Both the position numbers and the translations under genes were made by a program. A model generated the notes under the pieces. The model saw nothing but the letters and a program-made list of their open reading frames with translations, made no database searches and had not been told where the DNA came from. A stretch of 37,835 nt of DNA, taken from NCBI GenBank assembly GCA_030539395.1, contig JAUNSC010000032.1:1-37835 (forward strand), written 5' to 3'. Shown here piece by piece: positions 1 to 6,519 of this stretch. Position 1 is the first letter of the stretch; each line of letters starts with the position of its first letter. This DNA is from Eubacteriales bacterium (lineage in GTDB: Bacteria; Bacillota; Clostridia; Lachnospirales; Lachnospiraceae).

Positions 1-279
1 TGAGCTTATTTGTTACGATATCCGCATTTTTAAGCGAAAGTACCTATGGTCGAATGTCTGGTCGAAATTTTCAGTTTAGTTCTGATGGGGTATGGTGACA
101 GGAATTATCATGCTAGCCACGGGATGATTTCTATTGTGCAAACGAAACTTATTGCAGACGATTGGCGGTGCTGATACTTACATTTTTACACGAAACTTAG
201 GGTGAATATTGGAAATTGAGTTAAGTCTGATAAGTGATTTTGACATTGCAAAAAAGCTATTTAGCAAACGAAATTTAGG
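1..279. other. Left edge without a recognisable gene
   Basis: I see no supported gene here. All frames are broken by stops and none gives a recognisable protein. The short motif acgaaa(c/t)tt occurs three times (near 142, 190 and 268), twice followed by aggg, which suggests degenerate or duplicated sequence at the broken 5' end of the pseudogene that follows. An ATG at 209 opens into that pseudogene's frame, but the residues before about 283 do not resemble the family. Confidence 0.4.
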
Positions 280-1653
280 GTCGAGGCTCACCCGTCCGCG
301 CCGTTTCGGAAAGACGCTGAACATGAGTATGCTGAAATGCTTTTTCGAGATAGGACGGACAAGACATTGTTTGATGGCCTGGCAATCTCACAGGAGACGA
401 TGCAGTGTGAAGAATATATGGGAAAATACCCGGTTATTTTTATCTCACTGAAGGATGTAGACGGACTGCGGTTTGAGGATGCCTCTGTCGGCATTATGGG
501 CAAAAAGCCATCCTTCTGATTGATGAATATGACGTTCCGCTGGATAAGGCATTCCAACATAGCTACTACAACGAGATGGTGTTGCTGATTCGTGGCTTGT
601 TCGGACAGGCGTTGAAAACCAATGAATTTTTACAATTTGCCTTCTTGACGGGCTGGCTGCGTGTTTCTAAAGAGAGCATTTTTACAGGGTTGAATAATTT
701 TGATGTCAATTCGATCGTTGATGTGGAGCATGACGAGCAGTTCGGGTTTACGGATTCAGAAGTGCAGGGACTCTTGGAAGATTATGGTTTGAACGAAAAG
801 GCTGACATCGTAAAAGAGTGGTATGATGGATACCGTTTCGGCGACGCGAACATTTATTGCCCGTGGGACGTGATCAAGTATACGAAAAAGCTGTTAGCAG
901 ACCCTTACGCGGAACCGGAAGCCTTCTGGATCAATACCAGCGGGAATGATCTGGTGAAGCGCTTTATCGATAAGGCGAATAAAACCACGCAGAATGAGAT
1001 CGAGCGTCTGATCGCGGGGGAAGCGATCGAAAAAGCGGTCCGCCTGGATCTGACCTATAACGAACTGGACGCCAGCATTGCAAATTTGTGGAGCGTCCTC
1101 TTTACCACAGGCTATCTGACACAGACAGGGCGGTAAACGGTGTCTATAAACTGGTGATCCCCAACCGGGAAGTTTTTGTATTGCAGATACAGGAGTGGTT
1201 CAAAGAGACGATCCTTGCGGATTCTGCGAGAATCAATCGCTTCTGCGCGGCTTTTCCCGCCGGAGACGTATCGGCCATTCAGGATATGCTGCATGACTAT
1301 CTGTGGGATTCCATCAGCGTGAGGGACACAGCAGTGCGGACGGGTATGAAGGAGAACTTCTATCACGGCATGGTACTGGGACTGCTGCGGAGCCGGGGAA
1401 CTGGCTGATCCAGTCCAACGCGGAGACCGGGGAAGGCTACAGCAATATATCTGTAAGTACACCTGCGCGCACAGGAATTGTAATCGAACTGAAATACGCA
1501 AACGATGGAGACTTGGAAGCGGCCTGCACAGAGGCGTTAAGTCAGATCGAGGAAAAGAAATATGCCGTAGGTTTGCAGCGTCAGGGGATGAAGAAAATCA
1601 TCCGGTATGGTATCGCATTCTGGGAGAAAGAATGTATGGTGGTTATGAGGTAA
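280..1653 (+). pseudogene. Degraded AAA-ATPase-like / PD-(D/E)XK nuclease family protein
   Basis: This is the remains of the large family that joins an AAA-ATPase-like domain to a C-terminal PD-(D/E)XK nuclease domain (the DUF1703-type proteins common in gut Clostridia and Bacteroidetes). The P-loop segment LTRPRRFGKTLNMSML is at about 283-340. The Walker B segment ILLIDEYDVPLDKAF lies at about 510-555. The nuclease motif IELKY is at about 1480-1500, followed by the typical region leading to KKYAVGL. These pieces lie in successive frames (2, 1, 3, 2, 1), so at least four frameshifts are needed to read through. The usual 100 or so residues between the P-loop region and Walker B are largely missing. 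The N-terminus is also absent. No intact product is possible. The exact function of the family is unsettled. Intact relatives are often present in many copies per genome. Confidence 0.85.
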
Positions 1654-1709
1654 ATCAGGAGACCGTAAAATCGTAGTTTTTTGAAAAACATTTATTATTG
1701 GATAAGTAA

Positions 1710-1859
1710 AAGTATATATCCCCTGTGGTTATTACCGGAGCTTTTGGTAATATAGGAGGAATCAGAGGATTAAGGAATCCGCTGGAATATTTGGCATTTA
1801 CTATTATAAAAATAGAAAGAGTGGAGAGAAAATTGGAGAAGTTTATTAATATTTATTAG
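1710..1859 (+). pseudogene. Possible gene remnant (49 open codons ending at TAG)
   Basis: The frame is open from a TAA at 1707 to a TAG at 1857 and reads like the C-terminal tail of a protein (it includes GAFGNIGGIRGLRNPLEYLA, then KIERVERKLEKF). There is no start codon or ribosome binding site. The last 17 codons fall inside the duplicated cassette at 1809-1920. The second copy of that cassette keeps the same frame and ends at an equivalent TAG (6350-6352) with a similar peptide, IKIERMKRKLVKIINTE. I do not recognise the parent family. The differences between the copies show no third-position bias, so coding is not proven. Confidence 0.3.
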
Positions 1860-1920
1860 CAATAGTGTTAATATATTTTGATTGACTCTTTATAAATGGT
1901 AAATTATAATTAATTACAAA
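1809..1920 (+). repeat. Duplicated promoter cassette, copy A
   Basis: These 112 bp align without gaps to 6302-6413 (constant offset of 4,493). By eye I count about 16 mismatches, or roughly 86% identity. The last 60 bases are almost identical, and most differences lie in the first half. The shared block contains a complete sigma-A promoter near its right end. Similarity stops about ten bases after the -10 box, so the sequences between promoter and start codon are unrelated. The block stands before the membrane-protein/TIR-NTPase unit; copy B stands before the SIR2 gene. Confidence 0.85.
1882..1910 (+). promoter_or_regulatory. Sigma-A promoter of the membrane protein/TIR-NTPase unit
   Basis: The -35 box TTGACT is at 1882-1887 and the -10 box TATAAT at 1905-1910, with a 17-bp spacer. 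Transcription would start near 1917, leaving a leader of about 75 nt before the ATG at 1993. The same boxes with the same spacing occur in copy B. Confidence 0.75.
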
Positions 1921-1992
1921 TACTAATATATCGTTGAATAATATGGATTTGGAGATAAACAGGCTTAATAAAATCAGGATGGAAGCGATTAT

Positions 1993-2394
1993 ATGGACAT
2001 GGAAGAGAGAAGAATCAGGAAACTTGAAATGATACAAGGCATTATTAATCGAATGGCATCAAATAGCTTTTTGCTTAAAGGCTGGGCAGTTACTATGGCG
2101 GCAGGTATATTGGCAATCAATATTAATGCTATGACGGTAGGGCTTTATTTGCTAATATATCTTTCGATTCTTTTATTTTGGAGTCTGGATACATATTATT
2201 TAAAATTAGAAAGACTGTATCGAAAATTATACGAAAATAGTTTAACTGAAGAAGCAGTAACGTTTGATTTGCAATTACCGGCAGCTGTGGCATGTGATAG
2301 AACAACATTTGTTCAAAGTTTTGTTTCGAAAACAGAGATGGGCTTCTACATTCCGATTACAGCGTTGGTAACGTTAGTAGTTTTATTTATTTAA
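1993..2394 (+). CDS. Small membrane protein encoded with a TIR-NTPase
   Basis: This 133-aa protein has a charged, helical N-terminus (about residues 1-28) ending in SNSFLLKGWAVT. Two closely spaced hydrophobic segments follow (about 31-49 and 51-66). After them comes an amphipathic stretch with DTYYLKLERLYRKLYE (66-81), and a last hydrophobic segment (about 117-133) ends the protein. I do not recognise a named family. The layout recalls the small two- or three-TM effector proteins (SLATT-like and similar) that accompany nucleotide-sensing or NTPase immune genes, but this is an analogy. An aggatgg sequence about 10 nt upstream supports the ATG at 1993; an in-frame ATG at 1999 is possible. The gene ends 19 bp before the TIR-NTPase gene and is surely co-transcribed with it. 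A reasonable hypothesis is a membrane-acting effector or anchor for its partner. Confidence 0.8.
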   Translation: MDMEERRIRKLEMIQGIINRMASNSFLLKGWAVTMAAGILAININAMTVGLYLLIYLSILLFWSLDTYYLKLERLYRKLYENSLTEEAVTFDLQLPAAVACDRTTFVQSFVSKTEMGFYIPITALVTLVVLFI

Positions 2395-2413
2395 TTAACA
2401 AAGGGAGAAACGC

Positions 2414-4699
2414 ATGATGAGATGTTATTTTGCATATACATGGCGTGATGAAGATATAAAAATTTCAATCTTTTTACAATATTTAAAGGAAAAAATAGAA
2501 GATTACACTGAGGGGGAAATTAGTGTAATTTATGATAAAAAAGATTTTAAATTTGGAGACAATTTTGAAAATAAGGAAAAACTTATTTATGAAAGTGATT
2601 GTATCGTAATATTTTTTTCTTCCAAATATAAAGAAAGAGTAGAAACTCAAACAGATAAGAATGGGGTGTGTAGAGAATATAAAAAAATTTTGAAAGTCAA
2701 AGAAATTGAAAGAGCCGGGATTATACCTGTAATTATAGATGGGGATGAAAACAGTGCAGTCACAAATGAATTTAAAAAGAATGTTGCTGCTAAAATAGAT
2801 ATAAGCGATATCTTTAAAAAGGATAAAAATATTAAAAAGAAGTATGAAGCTATAGTTGAAAAGTTATTAAGAAGAATAATCAGGGAGACTAAATTGGCCA
2901 ATAAAAAGAAAAAAAATTTGCCGGGTTCCAAAGAGAGTATGATGGAAGAACTGTTTGGAGAATCCAAAGCACGGCCCAATAAAAAAATTCCATCGGAATG
3001 TATGTATGAAACAGATGCATACAGAGGGGTGATGTCTCAGACCACAAGATATATTATAGGGAGAAAGGGAAGCGGAAAGACTACGTTTTTTGACTTGCTT
3101 GAAAACTTTGATGTGGATGAATTTGAAAAGAGATTTAAAGTGCTTAAGCCACTCAAAGCTGAGGAAATTAACCTGGAACATGTGTACGCCGTACTGACAT
3201 CATATAAGGAAGATTTAACAATATTTCCAATAGAAAAGAGGTTGCAGCTTTTTTGGGAAATTTATACATATATTTATGCGGTCTTTGTTGTCTGTCTGGA
3301 AGAAGAAAGTTTTAATATTGATGTGGATGATGAAAGATATCCTGTTTTTGAGGAGGCGGGAATTTTCCTGAGAGATAAGCTCCGTATTGAAAAATTAGCT
3401 CAGGATAATTGTTCTGAAGCAATATTTACTTCAGCAATTGAGACTTATGGAGAGTTTTTTGGAGTGCAAATCGTAGAGGATGCACAATTGGAATCTTTTT
3501 TAGCATCTTTGGTAGCCAATTTTCATATAGATAATGTTATGAAAAAATATTTTGGTGCGGTAAGATATGAAAAAATTAGAAAAGCGATAGTAAAATGTAA
3601 AAAAAATATATTAATAGCTCTGGACGGATTTGATACGTTAAGCGACAAATTCCGGAGTGACACAATTCATATTTATTTAAATAGTGATGATAAGAAAAAA
3701 CAGGAAATTGGAAGAAAGAGATTAAAATTTGAGGGCCTTTTCTTCAGGAGTATGTTTAATGTTTTCGAAAAATTGTATGGAATAAATAGAGGAATAATGA
3801 AAAATGTTTCGTTCTGTATCATTGTTCCACAAGATAAAATAGATCAAGTGAAAAAATACGACAGAGATTTTACAAAATATAATTTTGCAAGTTTGTCGTG
3901 GGATGCAATTGATTTGCTGAAAATGTTGGTTATTAGATTGGAATATATTTTTGGCATAAAAGATAGAGAAAATTATGATGTTTGTGAAAGATTTGAATAT
4001 ATTATGAAAAAACATTTTGAGTCTATACCGCTGGAATTAGAGGTTAAGCCGGGAGCCAGGGAGTGTAAAATGGATTTATTCCTCTACATCTTACGGTTGT
4101 CATTTTGGAGACCGCGCGATATCATAAAAAATTTCTATCAAATATATACGGTTTATAAAAATAATGAAAAGAAGGGCGCGGTGGTTGAAACAAACACATT
4201 AAAAGATGTCTTATATAATAGGGCGAATGAAATTATTGAAGAAGATTTTTACTATGAATACAGGACTGTCATCACAAACATTTCTGAAATAATGGATGCT
4301 TTTAAAGGAAAAAATATTGTTTTAGAAATGGATGAAATATATGCTATTCTTGATAAACAGACTTTTGAAACGGCTATGCTGAGAGATTTTAAAAATCCTA
4401 AAAGCAAATTTATGCTTTTATATGAATTGGGAGCGGTTGGATTTTACTGTGATCAAAAGGTGCAGAATAGTGAAAATGTTCGATGTAAGTATTGTTTTAA
4501 CTATAATGAAGGATTAGAGCCTTTAAATTTATTAAATAGTGATAAAATTTTTGAAAAGGGTTGTATAAAAGCTGTTATTAATCCGATTTTTGTGAGAAAA
4601 CTGTCATTAAAATACAATACAAGAGATATTATTGAAAACTATTCTTGGGATTATCTTTTTAGAAATCATACCAGAAAAGCTGCGATAAAGCGAATATAA
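2414..4699 (+). CDS. TIR/SEFIR-domain P-loop NTPase, candidate immune sensor/effector
   Basis: The protein has 761 aa. The N-terminal ~150 residues have the TIR/SEFIR layout: the first strand CYFAYTWRDED (4-14), YDKKDFKFGD (40-49), a hydrophobic strand CIVIFFSSKY (63-72), then GVCREYKKI (84-92) with a candidate catalytic or structural Glu88. A Lys-rich linker leads to a P-loop NTPase domain with Walker A GRKGSGKTT (216-224) and a Walker B-like ILIALDGFD (399-407, Asp404). This domain resembles the 'P-loop ATPase, Sll1717 family'. The C-terminal 300 residues are helical with no motif I recognise. A ribosome binding site, gggagaa, sits just before the ATG. The gene is clearly more AT-rich than the metabolic genes to the right, consistent with acquisition by transfer. 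TIR and SEFIR domains in bacterial defence commonly cleave NAD or make signalling nucleotides; here that activity is inferred from family, not shown. Confidence 0.85.
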   Translation: MMRCYFAYTWRDEDIKISIFLQYLKEKIEDYTEGEISVIYDKKDFKFGDNFENKEKLIYESDCIVIFFSSKYKERVETQTDKNGVCREYKKILKVKEIERAGIIPVIIDGDENSAVTNEFKKNVAAKIDISDIFKKDKNIKKKYEAIVEKLLRRIIRETKLANKKKKNLPGSKESMMEELFGESKARPNKKIPSECMYETDAYRGVMSQTTRYIIGRKGSGKTTFFDLLENFDVDEFEKRFKVLKPLKAEEINLEHVYAVLTSYKEDLTIFPIEKRLQLFWEIYTYIYAVFVVCLEEESFNIDVDDERYPVFEEAGIFLRDKLRIEKLAQDNCSEAIFTSAIETYGEFFGVQIVEDAQLESFLASLVANFHIDNVMKKYFGAVRYEKIRKAIVKCKKNILIALDGFDTLSDKFRSDTIHIYLNSDDKKKQEIGRKRLKFEGLFFRSMFNVFEKLYGINRGIMKNVSFCIIVPQDKIDQVKKYDRDFTKYNFASLSWDAIDLLKMLVIRLEYIFGIKDRENYDVCERFEYIMKKHFESIPLELEVKPGARECKMDLFLYILRLSFWRPRDIIKNFYQIYTVYKNNEKKGAVVETNTLKDVLYNRANEIIEEDFYYEYRTVITNISEIMDAFKGKNIVLEMDEIYAILDKQTFETAMLRDFKNPKSKFMLLYELGAVGFYCDQKVQNSENVRCKYCFNYNEGLEPLNLLNSDKIFEKGCIKAVINPIFVRKLSLKYNTRDIIENYSWDYLFRNHTRKAAIKRI

Positions 4700-4766
4700 T
4701 TTGAATGTGCCGTAAGGAAACACAGAGCATTCTATTGATGAAGCGACCGTCAGAGGTGTCGGAATA

Positions 4767-5060
4767 ATGAGTGATAGAAAGTGATTGCAGGAACTTACGA
4801 TGAAAGACAATTTCCTGTTTGCAGCAGTTATGATGCAGGAAGATACCTGCCGGCTGTTTTTGGAAATGGCACTGGGTTTTGCGATTGAAAGGGTGGAAGT
4901 CGGTTATGAGAAAAGCAGCGTGTACCATCCGGAATACAAGGGTATTATCATAGTCAGATACAAAGCTGAGGTCTGTATTGGAATTGTTGTAGGAACTGGG
5001 AGAGATACCGGAATCTTTGCGGACAGATATCATGGAATTTTAGCTTCTCACTTGCTATAA
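4767..5060 (+). pseudogene. Broken Rpn-type PD-(D/E)XK family gene (N-terminal fragment)
   Basis: LQELTMKDNFLFAAVMM and RVEVGYEKSSVYHPEYKG match the N-terminus of the Rpn/PD-(D/E)XK 'transposase' family (recombination-promoting nucleases), which is multicopy in Lachnospiraceae. The likely original start, ATG at 4767, is followed after four codons by an in-frame TGA (4782-4784). The open frame resumes at 4785 from a TTG. After about residue 50 family similarity ends, and the frame closes at 5058-5060 instead of continuing for the usual 250-300 aa, so most of the gene has been deleted. It lies between the TIR-NTPase gene and the nucleotidyltransferase, marking recombination or decay at this junction. 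Confidence 0.8.
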
Positions 5061-5238
5061 AGGGCAGTTTATGGTAGGATGTTAACATAATAGATAATAT
5101 ATACTGCACTGATAAAAGCGGATTGTATTGACTAAGAGCATGCAATCTCGTTTGGTTTAGGGGAAAATAGGGAAGGTGGGAGAAGCCAGTATGCAAATTG
5201 GCATCAGGATTGAGAAAGTATAGGCAAAGGAGAAAAAA

Positions 5239-6177
5239 ATGAACACTACATTACTTATTATGGCGGCAGGTCTCGGAAGCAGATTCGGCGGAGGCATCAA
5301 GCAGTTGGAGCCCGTTGGTTTAAATGATGAAATCATCATGGATTATTCCATTCATGATGCAATTGAGGCAGGTTTTAATAAGATCGTATTTGTTATAAGA
5401 AAGGATATTGAAGCGGATTTTCGGGAGAGAATCGGCAACCGTGTGGAAGTTGTCTGCAAGAATCTTGGTGTGGAAATCGCGTATGCATTTCAGGATTTGG
5501 CGTCTATCCCGGAAGGCTATTCTGTTCCGGAAGGCCGGACAAAGCCATGGGGAACCGGACAGGCAGTTCTGGCTGCAAAAGATGTGATCCACGAACCGTT
5601 TATGGTGATAAATGCGGATGATTATTACGGCAAAGAAGCATTCCGTCAGCTTCATGACTGGCTGGTTCTGGATCATGCAGATTCTGCTGTCGCAATGGCA
5701 GGTTTTATTTTAAAGAATACATTGTCTGAGAACGGTGGTGTAACCAGAGGTGTTTGTACAGTGGAGGGAGGTCATACACATATTATTGATGTGGTGGAGA
5801 CCAGAAATATCATCAAGACAGAAACAGGAGCCGAGGCAGATGGAAGAAAACTTGATCCGGAATCTTATGTATCCATGAACATGTGGGGCTTCCCGGCAAA
5901 GGAAGGCTGTGCGCCTGCATTCATGGCTGTACTGGAAGAGGAGTTTAAGACATTTTTTGAAAATGCGGTTGCATCTGATCCTTTGAAAGCGGAGTATTTA
6001 TTGCCAACGCTGATCGGCGGATTACTCCGGGAAGGTAAGTTTACAGTGAAGGTTCTGGAAACGAATGATAGATGGTTTGGCGTTACATATAAGGAAGATA
6101 AAGCTACAGTGGTTGAAAGCTTTAAGAAGTTGATTGCTGACGGCGTGTATCGGGAGGAATTGTATTCTGATTTGTAA
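5239..6177 (+). CDS. Sugar-phosphate nucleotidyltransferase family protein
   Basis: The protein has 312 aa and a GT-A/Rossmann-like nucleotidyltransferase fold. The N-terminal signature LIMAAGLGSRFGGGIKQL (6-23) is the NTP-binding loop with its Lys. KPWGTGQAVLAA and VINADDYYG supply the base-recognition and metal-binding acidic residues. It most resembles the nucleotidyltransferases of Clostridia that activate sugar-1-phosphates with UTP, CTP or dTTP. The acceptor cannot be chosen from sequence. A strong ribosome binding site (aaaggag) sits about 7 nt before the ATG. It seems to be a single-gene unit, sitting between the two defence-like cassettes. I found no sugar-pathway neighbours that would fix its role. 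Confidence 0.85.
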   Translation: MNTTLLIMAAGLGSRFGGGIKQLEPVGLNDEIIMDYSIHDAIEAGFNKIVFVIRKDIEADFRERIGNRVEVVCKNLGVEIAYAFQDLASIPEGYSVPEGRTKPWGTGQAVLAAKDVIHEPFMVINADDYYGKEAFRQLHDWLVLDHADSAVAMAGFILKNTLSENGGVTRGVCTVEGGHTHIIDVVETRNIIKTETGAEADGRKLDPESYVSMNMWGFPAKEGCAPAFMAVLEEEFKTFFENAVASDPLKAEYLLPTLIGGLLREGKFTVKVLETNDRWFGVTYKEDKATVVESFKKLIADGVYREELYSDL

Positions 6178-6211
6178 GAGTATTTTCAACGTAATCAAAA
6201 TATTTGAATTA

Positions 6212-6280
6212 TACCCCCAAAAGAAATGGGGTAAGCGCCTGGTTTCAGGGTGATTTAAATTCACCTCGAAACCAGGCGTT
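6212..6280 (+). terminator. Hairpins after the nucleotidyltransferase gene
   Basis: A small stem (6212-6217 with 6228-6233, tacccc/ggggta) is followed by a strong stem with 11-bp perfect arms, CGCCTGGTTTC (6236-6246) and GAAACCAGGCG (6268-6278). The inner part also pairs partly (ggtga/tcacc). The T-run after it is weak (tttactgtatatttt). It lies just upstream of cassette copy B. Confidence 0.65.
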
Positions 6281-6301
6281 TACTGTATATTTTATAAAAT
6301 T

Positions 6302-6413
6302 AAAATAGAAAGAATGAAGAGGAAATTGGTAAAGATTATTAATACCGAATAGTAACAGCGTTAATATATTTTGATTGACTCCTTATAAATGGTAAATTAT
6401 AATTAGTTATAAA
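6302..6413 (+). repeat. Duplicated promoter cassette, copy B
   Basis: This is the partner of 1809-1920 (ungapped, about 86% identical by my count). It carries the same promoter and the same short C-terminal-like frame ending in TAG at 6350-6352. The left boundary is close to the terminator of the nucleotidyltransferase gene, and the right boundary lies about ten bases beyond the -10 box. The SIR2-domain gene follows at 6520. Confidence 0.85.
6375..6403 (+). promoter_or_regulatory. Sigma-A promoter of the SIR2-domain gene
   Basis: TTGACT (6375-6380) and TATAAT (6398-6403) are separated by 17 bp. The spacer differs from that of copy A at only one base. The predicted leader to the ATG at 6520 is about 110 nt. 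Confidence 0.75.
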
Positions 6414-6519
6414 TAAGAAAAACATTAGTCCTAAAAAATATATTTCAAAATGGGAAACTTTGATAAAAGAAAATGATTTACTGCAATGATAACTATTTTA
6501 AATTGATTAGGAGTGTCTT

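Noticed and set aside
135-280. Three acgaaa(c/t)tt motifs as a short repeat array or CRISPR-like element
   Set aside because: Units are under 15 bp, irregularly spaced and too few; no CRISPR array is present anywhere in the window.
2647-3181. Minus-strand frames of about 100 codons opposite the TIR-NTPase gene
   Set aside because: They are Phe/Leu/Ile-rich shadows of an AT-rich gene and have no translation signals.
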